Below, piece after piece: positions 1 to 8,746 of a stretch of 64,000 nt of DNA. Under the pieces are notes generated by a model. It saw only the letters and a list, made by a program, of their open reading frames with translations, did no database searches and was not told the DNA's origin. Position 1 is the stretch's first letter, and each line of letters opens with the position of its first letter. The position numbers were made by a program, and so were the translations under genes. Origin of the DNA: JAEUMD01 sp044222395 (GTDB taxonomy: Bacteria; Pseudomonadota; Alphaproteobacteria; Rhizobiales; Hyphomicrobiaceae); contig JBGANK010000002.1 in assembly GCA_044222395.1 (NCBI GenBank), forward strand, positions 97,251 through 161,250, in the 5' to 3' direction.

Positions 1-394
1 GCGTGGCTTTCTGGACCTCCTTGGCGACGTCGGCCTTGGCGCCGGCAAAGGCGCCGGCGATTTCGTGCACGACCGGGGCCAGGAGGCCGAGATAGCGGCC
101 GGACTTGGTGTCGACTTCGTGCTGCGGGTTGGCGTGCATCAACGTCTGCAGGTCGCGGACCAGCGACAGTATGGGGCTGGCGAAGTGCATATCGAATAGC
201 TGCCAGACCCACAGCACGAGAATGATGAGCGTGATTGCCGCGGCGCCACCGAACAGCACGAGATGCTGCATCGGTTCGCCTTCGAGACGCTGCGCCGCGA
301 GCCATAGTGCGCCGCCAATCGTGATGGGGATTGCAACGCAGATCAGCGCGAAGAATAGAAAGACGCGCAGACGCAGGCTCAGATGCTCGAACAT
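1..394 (-). CDS. Membrane-anchored signalling protein, N-terminal part (cut by window edge)
   Basis: An open frame starts at an ATG at 394, one base after the response regulator stop, and runs off the left edge of the window. About 131 residues are visible. Two hydrophobic segments lie near residues 9-33 and 43-62, separated by a short loop; a soluble stretch follows that contains VVHEIAGAFAGAK. This looks like the membrane-sensing front end of a larger signalling protein. From general knowledge, proteobacterial loci with a DUF294/CBS protein and a response regulator often carry a membrane-anchored DnaQ-like exonuclease or a histidine kinase here. The catalytic part lies outside the window, so neither can be chosen. 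Position and orientation indicate co-transcription with the regulator. Confidence 0.6.
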   Translation of the reverse strand, partial: MFEHLSLRLRVFLFFALICVAIPITIGGALWLAAQRLEGEPMQHLVLFGGAAAITLIILVLWVWQLFDMHFASPILSLVRDLQTLMHANPQHEVDTKSGRYLGLLAPVVHEIAGAFAGAKADVAKEVQKAT

Positions 395-395
395 T

Positions 396-773
396 TCAGG
401 CGTCCGACCCGTTGAGCAGTTTGGCGACCCGCTCGGCGAGGTCCTTGGTCGAGAATGGTTTGGTCGCGTATCCGTCGGCGCCTAGTGCCAGCCCCTTCTC
501 GATCTCGACTTCGCGACCCTTGGCGGTCACCATCAGGATGCGCACCTTGTTCAGCTCGGGATTGGAGCGGATCGCCTGGCAGACCTCGTAGCCGTTTCGC
601 TTGGGGATGTTGATGTCGAGCAGGACCAAGTCGGGCGGCGAAGCCAGGACCGACGCCAGGGCCTCCTCGCCGTCGCGCGCAAGCCGCACCTCGTAGCCGG
701 CGCGCTTCATCAAGTATTCGAGCGAGAGCATGATGTTTGGTTCGTCGTCGACGACGAGTACGGACTTGGGCAT
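396..773 (-). CDS. Response regulator, single receiver domain
   Basis: The 125-residue protein is one CheY-like receiver domain with no output domain. The acidic pocket is VVDDEP near residues 7-12, the phosphoacceptor is Asp53 in LVLLDINIP, the switch Thr is at 83 in LMVTAK, and the conserved Lys is at 105 in TKPFS. A strong GGAGG lies about 7 bases before the ATG. The membrane protein gene begins one base after its stop, so the two are probably translated together. A stand-alone receiver must act through a protein partner or phosphorelay; the partner is not identified here. The family assignment is secure, the pathway is not. Confidence 0.93.
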   Translation of the reverse strand: MPKSVLVVDDEPNIMLSLEYLMKRAGYEVRLARDGEEALASVLASPPDLVLLDINIPKRNGYEVCQAIRSNPELNKVRILMVTAKGREVEIEKGLALGADGYATKPFSTKDLAERVAKLLNGSDA

Positions 774-1288
774 TTAATTTCCTCCGGAGCTGACCCGGCG
801 TCCGTCGAATGCGGACGTTCTTTTGTGGGCCGGCTTTGGCGTTGTCACTCCCTAACTGCGCAGACTAGCACGACTTACGCGTCGGATCGGCTGGGGTCAG
901 TCAAAAGTCTCGAACAAGTGGATGAGTGGACATTCGGCTGCAAAATGAGCGGTGTGTCGGCGTGGGCGGGCGTGAAATGACCACCAGCTCAATGGTTTGA
1001 AGTGACCTCGGGGGAGATGCAGGATTCCCGCGTGATGTTTCGGTCCGAAATCGATGTTTTGGTACGTGCGGGAGTTCGTTGGCGCGTTCGGCCATCGGAA
1101 GGCTGTTAGTTTTATATCAAATAATTTGATAGCGATCTAATGGCGGAGTTGTGGGAAACCGCGCGTGATTGCGATGGGCTCGACCAATAGCGTAAGGCTG
1201 GTTCGATTCGCTGGCGTGCTATGTTGCTGCCGCGGTTGGCGGAATCGCTGCCCGCCGTGGTGTCGAGGCCGGAGGTTGGGGTAGATCT
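774..1288. other. Intergenic region between divergent genes
   Basis: These 515 bases separate the response regulator from the CBS/DUF294 gene. No ORF has convincing codon use or a ribosome site. The right half is AT-rich around 1105-1140 and holds a perfect inverted repeat (listed separately). Both promoters presumably lie here. Confidence 0.6.
1115..1131. promoter_or_regulatory. Perfect 6-bp inverted repeat, possible operator
   Basis: TATCAA and TTGATA flank a 5-base AT spacer, inside an AT-rich island about 160 bases upstream of the CBS/DUF294 start. The half-sites face the opposite way from an FNR box (TTGAT-N4-ATCAA), so another dimeric regulator is more likely. No regulator is assigned. 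Confidence 0.35.
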
Positions 1289-3172
1289 GTGACTTTATCC
1301 AAGAGTGATATAGAGGCGTTTCTTGAAAGCTGCCACCCGTTTGCGCTGTTGCCCGCCGAAGCCATTTCTCGGATCGCAGGCGTGGTTGAATTGCAGCCGT
1401 TCGCTGACGGTGCCGTCATCCTGGACGTGGGGCACCAGAACCGCCATTTGCATGTGATCCACTCGGGTCAGGTGGAAATCCGCTCGGTAACCGGCAAAAT
1501 CTTCGGCCGCATCGGCTCGGGCCAGGCGTTTGGTATCCGCGCGCTGCTTGGCGGGGGATGCTCTACCTATCGTGCGGTCGGCATCCAGGGCGGCCTCTTG
1601 CTCAAGCTGCCGCGCGAAGCCTTCATGCAACTCAATGAGATTCACCCGCAGTTCGAGCGTCACTTCGAACCGGTTGGCATCGAGCGGGTCGGGCTCACCC
1701 CGTTTGGACGTGTTGGCGCGCCTGAAAGTGCGGCGTCTCCTTCGGCGGGCCTCGACCTGATGGTACTGACGGCGCGCGACATGATGACCCGCAATCCGAT
1801 TTCGGTATCGCCTGCCGACACGGCCAATGCAGCGGCCAAGAAAATGCGCGAGCGGCGCATCTCGTGCCTGCCGGTTGTCGAAGGCGAGTCGATCGTCGGG
1901 ATCGTCACGGATGCCGATTTCCGCAACCGGGTGGTGGCCGAAGGGTGCGGGTGCCATGTCTCGGTCGGCGAGATCATGACCAAGCAGCCGATCACGCTGA
2001 CGCCCGATGCGCTCGCGTTCGATGCGCTGGCCTCTATGATGCAACGCGCGATCAGTCATGTGCCGGTCGTCGAAGAAGGGCGGCTCGTCGGCATTCTCAC
2101 GCAAACCGATCTCATCCGCGCGCAATCGCGGTCGGCGGTCTACATGATCGGCGAGATCGGCCGCAAGCCGGACGTCGCTTCGATCGCTGCAATCGTCGCC
2201 GATGTGCCCAAGCTCCTGGTGTCGCTGGTGGCGAGCGGCGCGTCCGCGCACAAGATCGGGCACATCATTTCGAGTGTGACTGATTCTGTCACCAACAGGC
2301 TCATCACGCTCGCGGAAGACAAGCTGGGGCGGCCGCCTGTTGCCTATCTATGGCTGGCGTGCGGCTCGCAGGGGCGGCAGGAGCAGACGGGCGTCTCCGA
2401 CCAGGACAACTGCATGATCCTGTCGGACGACTACTCGGAGGCGGAGCACGGCGCCTACTTCAAGGCGTTCGCGCAGTTCGTCTGCGACGGACTGAACGAG
2501 GTGGGTTACGTCTACTGCCCCGGCGAGATGATGGCCACCACGGACAAATGGCGGCAGCCGCTGTCCGTCTGGCGCCGCTACTTCCGCAAGTGGATCGACG
2601 AGCCCGAGCCGATGGCGCAGATGCTGGCGAGCGTCATGTTCGACTTGCGCGCCATCCGCGGGGAGGAGGCGCTCTTCCGCTCATTGCAGGACGAGATGCT
2701 GCCCTACGCGCGCGCCAACAGTCTTTTCATCGCGCACATGCTGTCGAATTCGCTCACGCATACGCCGCCGATCGGGTTCTTCGGCAACATTTCGGTGCCG
2801 CGCACGGGCGAACACAAGGGCGAGATCGATCTGAAACACAGCGGGGTCGTGCCGATCGTCGATCTGGCGCGAATCTACGCTCTGGAAGCGAGCATTCCGG
2901 AGGTCAACACGCACCGGCGGCTGGAGGCAGGTCGCAAGGCGAGCGTGCTATCCGAGGACGGTGCGCGCGACCTGCTCGACGCCTTCGAGTTCATCTCGAT
3001 CACCCGGTTGAGGCATCAGGCGCGGCAGATCCGGGAAGGCAAGCAGGCCAACAACTTCCTATCGCTGTCGGAGTTGTCGCATTTCGAGCGCAATCACCTG
3101 CGCGATGCGTTCACGGTGGTGAAGTCATTGCAATCGGCGCTGTCGAGCTCACATCAGGTGGCTTCGAGGTAG
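1289..3172 (+). CDS. cNMP-binding / CBS-pair / DUF294 nucleotidyltransferase-like protein
   Basis: A cytosolic protein of 627 residues. The start is GTG with GGAGG about 13 bases upstream. Residues 1-125 form a cyclic-nucleotide-binding-like fold. Residues 163-280 form a CBS pair (ARDMMTRNP, then IMTKQPITL). Residues 290-430 match the DUF294 nucleotidyltransferase-like domain, with the GSQGRQEQ...SDQD metal/nucleotide motif near 358-375. The rest is DUF294_C. This architecture is known beside acetate/solute symporters and two-component genes, where it is thought to sense adenine nucleotides. Here it is divergent from a response regulator and a membrane signalling gene. Its substrate is unknown. 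It may link energy charge to the storage genes downstream, which is inference. Confidence 0.9.
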   Translation: MTLSKSDIEAFLESCHPFALLPAEAISRIAGVVELQPFADGAVILDVGHQNRHLHVIHSGQVEIRSVTGKIFGRIGSGQAFGIRALLGGGCSTYRAVGIQGGLLLKLPREAFMQLNEIHPQFERHFEPVGIERVGLTPFGRVGAPESAASPSAGLDLMVLTARDMMTRNPISVSPADTANAAAKKMRERRISCLPVVEGESIVGIVTDADFRNRVVAEGCGCHVSVGEIMTKQPITLTPDALAFDALASMMQRAISHVPVVEEGRLVGILTQTDLIRAQSRSAVYMIGEIGRKPDVASIAAIVADVPKLLVSLVASGASAHKIGHIISSVTDSVTNRLITLAEDKLGRPPVAYLWLACGSQGRQEQTGVSDQDNCMILSDDYSEAEHGAYFKAFAQFVCDGLNEVGYVYCPGEMMATTDKWRQPLSVWRRYFRKWIDEPEPMAQMLASVMFDLRAIRGEEALFRSLQDEMLPYARANSLFIAHMLSNSLTHTPPIGFFGNISVPRTGEHKGEIDLKHSGVVPIVDLARIYALEASIPEVNTHRRLEAGRKASVLSEDGARDLLDAFEFISITRLRHQARQIREGKQANNFLSLSELSHFERNHLRDAFTVVKSLQSALSSSHQVASR

Positions 3173-3195
3173 GGGCTCAGTGCGGTGGGCCTTGG

Positions 3196-3224
3196 GCCGG
3201 CCAGTCTCGTTGATCGAGGCCGGC
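3196..3224. terminator. Hairpin between convergent genes
   Basis: GCCGGCC at 3196-3202 pairs perfectly with GGCCGGC at 3218-3224 across a 15-base loop. It lies between the ends of the CBS/DUF294 gene and the TSUP permease gene, where a two-way terminator is expected. There is no T-run, so intrinsic termination is uncertain. Confidence 0.4.
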
Positions 3225-3279
3225 AAGTCGCGATCGCGTGTGGTTGCGGGCGTCTTGCGTGCGGCGTTCCCGCGTGTCT

Positions 3280-4032
3280 TCACCTGAACAGCAGGCCGGC
3301 TCCAGCGACCGCCAGGATCACCAGGATCGCGGTTCGCAGGGCGGCTGGCGCAAGGTAGTGCTGAAGCCGCTGACCCAATTCAACCCCGGCCAATGCCGGC
3401 ACGATGGCGAACAGCGAGGCAAAGACGATGTTGCGATCGGCGATCCCGGTCGTTGTCATGCCCGCGAGCATCAACGCGGAAGCGAGCAGCACACCGAGGT
3501 TGATGGCCTGGACCATGTGCTTGGGCTGCAGATCGCTGGCGAGGAAGAAGGGCACCATCGGCATGACCTGGGATCCGGTGAGGCCGGTCAAGATGCCGTT
3601 GGTGAGACCGACGGGGATCTGGAGCGAGCTTGCCAGGGCCGGTGGCATGACGATCTGCGGTCGCAACAAGGAGAACGCGACATAGACAAGGATGGTGAGG
3701 CCAAGCACCATTACGGCGACGTGCGTGTCGACACGGGTCAACAGCCAGACGCCTGCCGCGATGCCGGGCAGCATCGCGACGTATAGCGGCGCGAAGGCCC
3801 GGCAGGTGGCGGCCAGGTGCCCGTTGCCGAGAGCGACGGCGACGTTGGTCGCCATTGCCGGCACGAGCACGATGGAGATCGCGGTCTTGAGGCCAAAGAC
3901 ATAGACCAGGAATGGCAGAGCGCATGAGGAATAGCCAAGCCCGGTGGCGCCCTTGACGACGCCAGCGAGCAGCAGGCCCAGCCCGACCAGGGCGAGGCCC
4001 ATTGGCGAAACGTTCTGCAGCAGCTCTGTCAT
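3280..4032 (-). CDS. TSUP-family (TauE/SafE) membrane permease
   Basis: About 250 residues with roughly eight hydrophobic segments. It carries features of the TSUP (DUF81, TauE/SafE) family: VVKGATGLGYSS near the start and the GLTNGILTGLTGSQVMP repeat in the second half. Family members export or import small sulfur or carbon anions such as sulfite, sulfoacetate or taurine products; the substrate here is unknown. The ATG at 4032 is chosen because it overlaps the upstream gene's stop by four bases (ATGA). A longer in-frame reading upstream would give an arginine-rich, non-membrane extension. Translational coupling suggests a joint role with the upstream unassigned protein. Confidence 0.85.
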   Translation of the reverse strand: MTELLQNVSPMGLALVGLGLLLAGVVKGATGLGYSSCALPFLVYVFGLKTAISIVLVPAMATNVAVALGNGHLAATCRAFAPLYVAMLPGIAAGVWLLTRVDTHVAVMVLGLTILVYVAFSLLRPQIVMPPALASSLQIPVGLTNGILTGLTGSQVMPMVPFFLASDLQPKHMVQAINLGVLLASALMLAGMTTTGIADRNIVFASLFAIVPALAGVELGQRLQHYLAPAALRTAILVILAVAGAGLLFR

Positions 4033-4832
4033 GTCGACTTTCCGTGGCCAAGCTCGTCGGCATCGGTGAAAGGACGGCCTTCGGCGTCCATGAACCAGGG
4101 CTTCACGGCCGTGCCACGGCGTATGGAGTACATATAGAAGACCGGCATCGTGGCCGGGAACAGATCGCGGAAGGCGCGTCCGTTGAACGACAGGAAGATG
4201 CTGTCGGGGTAATTGGTGGCGACGGCACGGCTTTCGACGCGGTTCATCGCCAGATAGGTGCGGGCGCCGTCGCTGGCCTTGCCATCGCCGCGGAACCAGC
4301 GAGTGGCGCACTGCTCGAGCGCGGTCAGCATCGGGCTTTCGCGATCATTGTCACATGCGATCTCGGGAGCCTCGTCCTTGACCAGTTCGCTCAAGTGGCA
4401 GGTCTTCATATTACGGGCAGCGGCCGCGGTCTTGATGCCGGCGTAGTAGCTGGCGATAGCTGCCTCGGCGTGACCGTTGAGGCGCGCGTGCGTGTCTGTG
4501 AGGCACAGGTGGAATTCGGCGCCGTTGTCGTAGGCTTGGCCGATGCGGCTGCCCATCGTGTTGAGGAAATCGAGGCAGGCCAAGTCGGGGGCTGCGATTT
4601 GGGCGCGTGGACCCTTACCCCAATAGAGCACGAACGACACGGGCAGGTCGGCTGCGACGCGGCTTGCGATCGTGGCTGCCAGCATTTCGGGCTCGGAGGG
4701 TTGTTCGCGCTTGAAGGCCCATGTGTTGAAGTTGCGTAGAATCTCTGTTGTCGTGCTGTCAGGGTCGGCAATTCTCGGGCTTTGTGAAGGCTTGAGGTTT
4801 TTCAATAGGTTACGCTGTACGCTCGATGACAT
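4029..4832 (-). CDS. Unassigned soluble protein, faint PvcA/DIT1-like features
   Basis: A soluble protein of 267 residues with no signal peptide or membrane segment. I do not firmly recognise it. The layout LPVSFVLYWGKGP, then PDLACLDFLN, then GAEFHLCLTDTHARLNG recalls the isocyanide synthase (PvcA/DIT1) fold, where a similar order of strand, PDL helix and CSDGR-like segment occurs. The match is by eye and weak. Cysteines are scattered and form no metal-site pattern. The stop overlaps the start of the TSUP permease, so the pair is a two-gene operon and the permease might export this enzyme's product (inference). Confidence 0.55.
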   Translation of the reverse strand: MSSSVQRNLLKNLKPSQSPRIADPDSTTTEILRNFNTWAFKREQPSEPEMLAATIASRVAADLPVSFVLYWGKGPRAQIAAPDLACLDFLNTMGSRIGQAYDNGAEFHLCLTDTHARLNGHAEAAIASYYAGIKTAAAARNMKTCHLSELVKDEAPEIACDNDRESPMLTALEQCATRWFRGDGKASDGARTYLAMNRVESRAVATNYPDSIFLSFNGRAFRDLFPATMPVFYMYSIRRGTAVKPWFMDAEGRPFTDADELGHGKST

Positions 4833-5425
4833 ACTTTCCCCTCACTGTACATCTCAGACAACTGGGTGAGTTTTTGCAGCCGCTGGGAGCGAAGCGAAGT
4901 GGTTTCGCCTTGTCCCATCGGTCAAGAAGGAAGGAAGTTGGTTAAGTGGACTGGATGATGCACATGTCTATCAGGAAAAGCAACATTGAATCAGTAAAAC
5001 CATAAAGATTACTATTGCGGAGTATTGTTTATCTATTTCGAGACCTTGGCGCCGTTCCTGGAACCAATTTTGTATTGCCAGGAGCGATATGGATATTCAA
5101 CGAAAACTTGATGTACTGGCAACGCGGCCAAATTTCGCTTCTCGATGCCTTGGCTTCGATGGGCTATATGAGGGCCGCCGGACTACCCCTCAATCGAGGC
5201 AATTGTGCGCTGGTGGCCAGCTCGTCGTAGGGAGGGGCGTAATTGTCGCCGTGTTTAACTTGGCTTTTGCTTTCTCCTTACTTTTAATCTGGAGCAATGT
5301 CGGCGCCGGGTGGGCAGCGCACAATCCCGGCAATGGGCTTTGTCTGAATTCCTGATGGCTTGCTTGGTCGCCAGCGCAATTCGCCCTGCAATGTTTGGAC
5401 GCGAGCAAGGATCCGGAGCTAGCTC
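4833..5425. other. Intergenic region upstream of glgC
   Basis: These 593 bases lie between divergent genes. The centre (about 4935-5110) is clearly more AT-rich than its surroundings and probably holds promoters. Two short overlapping frames at 5015-5230 and 5089-5355 lack good ribosome sites and any family resemblance and are not called. No tRNA or clear operator is visible. Confidence 0.55.
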
Positions 5426-6694
5426 ATGATGGAACGAGGATCGGCGCTGGGCTCCCTGGCGCGTGCCTCAATGGCTTATGTGCTGGCCGGTGGGCGCGGT
5501 ACACGGCTCAAGCAGTTGACGGAAACGCGCGCCAAGCCGGCCGTGTACTTCGGCGGCAAGTCGCGCATTATCGATTTCGCGCTTTCAAATGCGCTGAACT
5601 CGGGCATTCGCCGCATCGGTGTGGCGACGCAGTACAAGGCGCACAGCCTCATCCGACATCTGCACAACGGCTGGAACTTCCTGCGCCAGGAACGCAATGA
5701 AGGTTTTGACATCCTGCCGGCGAGCCAGCGGGTTCCGGGCGACAAGTGGTACGAGGGCACGGCCGACGCCGTCTATCAGAACATCGATATCATCGAGGGT
5801 TACGATCCCGAGTTCATAATAATCCTCGCCGGCGACCACATCTACAAGATGAACTATGAGATGATCCTGCGTCAGCACGTGGAGTCGTGTGCCGACGTGA
5901 CGATCGCCTGCATCGAGGTGCCGCGCGAGGAGGCGAAGGCATTCGGCGTGATGGTGGTCGACGAGAACGACCGCATCATTGATTTCGTCGAGAAGCAGGA
6001 TAACCCGCCGGAGATGCCGGGAAAGCCGGGCGTGTGTCTTGCCAGCATGGGTATCTACGTGTTTGCGACCTGGTTCTTGATGGAGGAACTGAAGCGGGAC
6101 GCGGCCGATCGCAACTCGTCGAGGGACTTTGGCAACGACATCATTCCTCACATCGTCAAGAACGGCAAAGCCATGGCGCATCATTTCTCGCGCTCGTGCG
6201 TGCGTCCGCGCGTGGATCTTCCGGTCTATTGGCGGGACGTCGGGACGGTTGATGCCTATTGGCAGGCGAATATCGATCTCACCGAGGTGGTGCCGGATCT
6301 CGATCTTTACGATCACACCTGGCCGATCTGGACCTATGCTGAGATCGTGCCGCCGGCGAAGTTCGTGCATGACGTCGAAGGCCGGCGCGGCGAGGCGGTG
6401 CAATCGCTGGTGTCGGGAGGGTGCATTGTTTCGGGCTCGATGGTGCGCCGCTCGCTGTTATTCACGGGCGTGCACGTGCATTCGTTCGCGAACCTGCAGA
6501 ACGCCGTTGTGCTTCCCTATGTCAAGATCGGACGTGGTGCGCGTCTTTACAACGTCGTCATCGACCGAGGCGTGGAAATCCCGCCGGGATTGGTGATCGG
6601 TGAGGATCCGGAGCTCGATGCCGAGCGCTTCCATCGCTCTGCGAATGGAATCTGCCTTGTCACCAAAGACATGATCGAGAAGATTCTCGAGTGA
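5426..6694 (+). CDS. glgC: Glucose-1-phosphate adenylyltransferase (ADP-glucose pyrophosphorylase), first copy
   Basis: This enzyme makes ADP-glucose from glucose-1-phosphate and ATP, the committed step of glycogen synthesis. The 422-residue length is normal. The nucleotide-binding start AYVLAGGRGTRL is near residues 17-28, with KPAVYFGGKSRIIDFALSN after it; KWYEGTADAVYQN and ILAGDHIYKMNY form the active site; a left-handed beta-helix closes the protein. GGAG lies 9-10 bases before the ATG. A second glgC lies at 20983, and the two differ in many residues. A strong hairpin follows the stop, before the convergent glucokinase gene. The N-terminal 15 residues are slightly longer than usual. Confidence 0.96.
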   Translation: MMERGSALGSLARASMAYVLAGGRGTRLKQLTETRAKPAVYFGGKSRIIDFALSNALNSGIRRIGVATQYKAHSLIRHLHNGWNFLRQERNEGFDILPASQRVPGDKWYEGTADAVYQNIDIIEGYDPEFIIILAGDHIYKMNYEMILRQHVESCADVTIACIEVPREEAKAFGVMVVDENDRIIDFVEKQDNPPEMPGKPGVCLASMGIYVFATWFLMEELKRDAADRNSSRDFGNDIIPHIVKNGKAMAHHFSRSCVRPRVDLPVYWRDVGTVDAYWQANIDLTEVVPDLDLYDHTWPIWTYAEIVPPAKFVHDVEGRRGEAVQSLVSGGCIVSGSMVRRSLLFTGVHVHSFANLQNAVVLPYVKIGRGARLYNVVIDRGVEIPPGLVIGEDPELDAERFHRSANGICLVTKDMIEKILE

Positions 6695-6738
6695 AGTCTG
6701 GCTTCGACGTCCATCATCTGCGATGACGTGGCCAGACT
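6695..6738. terminator. Long hairpin after glgC
   Basis: AGTCTGGC at 6695-6702 pairs perfectly with GCCAGACT at 6731-6738. The interior also pairs (ACGTC-CATC with GATG-ACGT, one bulge). It sits between the convergent glgC and glk genes. No T-tract follows, so it may stop transcription by a factor-dependent route or protect the 3' end. Confidence 0.5.
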
Positions 6739-6785
6739 GCAAATCCCGTTGGATAAGATAGATCCGGGTGGTGGAGATTTGCCGC

Positions 6786-7706
6786 TCAGGATTGCAGCAT
6801 CGCCAGTCCAAAGAGTGCGACGTCGGCCCGCGTGACGAGGGCAGTCGGGACTTGGCTCATGCGCGTTGTCATCGCGCCCTTGCGCTCGAACTCGCGACGA
6901 AACTGTGCGTGGTCGGCGACTGCCGCCCAACCCTTGGCGACGCTGCCGCACAAGACAACGCCACCCCATGCGCCTGTCGCAAGGACGAGATCGCCGGCGA
7001 TGCGGCCAAGGATGTCGGAGACGACGTGGACCACTTCGGCTGCGCTCGCGTCGGTTCGTGCGCGCGAGAAAACGTCCGCGGCATCGACTGGGCCGTGGAA
7101 CCCCGATATGCGGGCGTATAGCCGCGCAATGCCCGATCCGGACAGGATCGTCTCTACAGACGTTTCAGTGTCGAGGAGGGCAAGCTGCTGTCGTGTTACG
7201 GCGCCGAGCGCCATGTGTCCGGCCTCGCTCGATTGCGTCAGCCAGCTGCCTTGTTGATTGTGGGCCAGCGCGGCGCCCAAGCCGGTGCCGACATTGAGGG
7301 CCAGCATCGGGCGAACCGGTGGAAATGCAAAGCCAAGTTCGCCAATGCTTGCAAGGTCGTCAGGCCGGAGAAAGGGTAGGGCTGCCGCCACCGCTTGCAG
7401 ATCGTTGATCAGGTGGACAGTGGCGCCGGCGAGCCGCGCGGAAACCTCGGCGGAGTGGACGGTCCAGTTCCTGACATTGGTGAGCGTGACGGAGCCATCA
7501 TCGATGGGGCCGGCTGCGGCGATGGCAACGCTATTGAAGCGCGCAGTGTCGCCGATGGTGTCGAGGTAGGCCTCAAGCGCGCTCGAAAAGGATGGGAATT
7601 CGGCGGTCGTGTGGGACGTCACGCGATGGAGCTTGCCTTCGGAGTCGGCACAGGCAAAGCGCACATTGGTGCCACCCGCGTCAACGACGAGCCGCCAGCC
7701 TCCCAT
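6786..7706 (-). CDS. glk: Glucokinase (Glk family)
   Basis: Phosphorylates glucose with ATP, feeding glucose freed by glycogen debranching back to glucose-6-phosphate. The N-terminal phosphate loop VVDAGGTNVRFA and GLGAAL in the middle are typical of the bacterial Glk family (PF02685), not ROK: the ROK zinc motif is absent. The ATG at 7706 has GGAG nine bases upstream. An ATG five codons earlier (7721) is possible but has no ribosome site. The product is about 306 residues, near the family norm. It converges on glgC and is preceded by a palindromic repeat that separates it from the Crp/Fnr gene. Confidence 0.9.
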   Translation of the reverse strand: MGGWRLVVDAGGTNVRFACADSEGKLHRVTSHTTAEFPSFSSALEAYLDTIGDTARFNSVAIAAAGPIDDGSVTLTNVRNWTVHSAEVSARLAGATVHLINDLQAVAAALPFLRPDDLASIGELGFAFPPVRPMLALNVGTGLGAALAHNQQGSWLTQSSEAGHMALGAVTRQQLALLDTETSVETILSGSGIARLYARISGFHGPVDAADVFSRARTDASAAEVVHVVSDILGRIAGDLVLATGAWGGVVLCGSVAKGWAAVADHAQFRREFERKGAMTTRMSQVPTALVTRADVALFGLAMLQS

Positions 7707-7763
7707 GTGCTCGGACTCCATAAAGTTTCCGTCTTCGATAGAACCGCGGACGCGTTCTATCCT

Positions 7764-7830
7764 TTCGCTTTGAGCATGTTTATCACGGCTCGACCGCTGA
7801 CACTTCAGCTAAACATGCTCGAGTTTGGCG
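7764..7830. repeat. Dispersed palindromic element, copy 1
   Basis: GAGCATGTTT at 7772-7781 and AAACATGCTC at 7811-7820 are a perfect 10-bp inverted repeat with a CG-rich loop containing ACCGCTG and CACTTCAG. Nearly the same sequence occurs at 63820-63869. It lies after the Crp/Fnr gene and before glk, and could act as a terminator or transcript-end hairpin. It resembles small palindromic elements scattered in many alphaproteobacterial genomes. Confidence 0.7.
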
Positions 7831-7855
7831 AGAGAGCAAACGTTGAGGGGCGCAC

Positions 7856-8746
7856 TCACTTCGTGCGGCGGCGGCGCTCGACTTCCTCGAGCAGCCGGCC
7901 GGTCTGTCGCGGGATCTGCGTGAAACGCAAAAACTCATCGTCGAAGCTCGATGCTTTGGCGAGGCCTTCGATATCGCTTATGCGCAAGAGCCGCACACCA
8001 TTGCTTCGCTCACAGGCCAGGAATCCATCCGTTTCCAAGGCACGAAGCGTGCGGTTGACGTGAATCGAGCTCAATCCCAGACTGTCGGCGATGAGCTGCT
8101 GCGTCAGCGGCATCTCGAACGTGCCCGCGGAACCATTGCGGCTCTTCTCGACGAGGCCGATCAGCTCGAGGCGGCGCCACAGCTCGAGTATCAAGTGAGC
8201 AACACGGCTGTATGCACTGCGCCGACCGATGCTTGCCAGATGCTCGAGAAGGATCGATTCCTCGCGCGCATTGCACCAGAACATCGCGGCGCACATCAGC
8301 GGATGCATCTCGGTCAGACGGATCACTTCTTCGGTGGGGAATTGCGAGAATCGGATCGGCGTAATGGCGGTAATGTTGAAGTCGGCGTCGGTGAAGATGC
8401 AGGCATTGAGGCACATGAAGTCGCCAGGCAGTATGAAATTGGCAATCTGGCGACTGCCGTCGGGAAGGATGCGGTAGCGGACCGCCCAACCGTCATTCAA
8501 TACGTACACTCCGCTGTAGGGTTCGCCGGCGCGAATGAGGTCGGCCCCTGCAGGAAGGGTGGCGACGCGCGTTTCCATCGCCTGCACATAGTCAATCTGC
8601 TCGGCAGAAAGCTTGTGGAACAGGCCGAGCTTGCGGAAGAAATGCTGGGTTACATTGCCTTTGCTGTTGAGGCTGCGATCCATGTCACGCACTCGCGTCT
8701 TGCGGACGCTCCGAGACTTTTGTGCCTGCCTTGTTGAAATTGACAT
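7856..8746 (-). CDS. Crp/Fnr-family transcription regulator
   Basis: A DNA-binding regulator of 296 residues. Residues 25-165 are a cyclic-nucleotide-binding-like beta roll (GADLIRAGEPYSGVYVL, then GDFMCLN). Residues 170-250 are a Crp-type winged helix (MPLTQQLIADSLGLSSIHVNRTL). The N-terminus lacks the FNR cysteine cluster, so it is not a direct Fe-S oxygen sensor of that kind; its signal is unknown. The roughly 20 N-terminal residues are basic, and an alternative ATG at 8683 would remove them. It lies between glucokinase and the Mbx-type operon, whose promoter region it faces, so control of either is plausible. One possible FNR-like box lies at 29178. Confidence 0.9.
   Translation of the reverse strand: MSISTRQAQKSRSVRKTRVRDMDRSLNSKGNVTQHFFRKLGLFHKLSAEQIDYVQAMETRVATLPAGADLIRAGEPYSGVYVLNDGWAVRYRILPDGSRQIANFILPGDFMCLNACIFTDADFNITAITPIRFSQFPTEEVIRLTEMHPLMCAAMFWCNAREESILLEHLASIGRRSAYSRVAHLILELWRRLELIGLVEKSRNGSAGTFEMPLTQQLIADSLGLSSIHVNRTLRALETDGFLACERSNGVRLLRISDIEGLAKASSFDDEFLRFTQIPRQTGRLLEEVERRRRTK

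Noticed and set aside
3280..4311. Longer 343-codon reading of the TSUP gene
   Set aside because: The extra N-terminus is arginine/proline-rich and overlaps the upstream gene by about 280 bases; the ATGA-coupled start is better.
5015..5355. Two short overlapping plus-strand frames upstream of glgC
   Set aside because: No ribosome site, unusual starts and no recognisable product.
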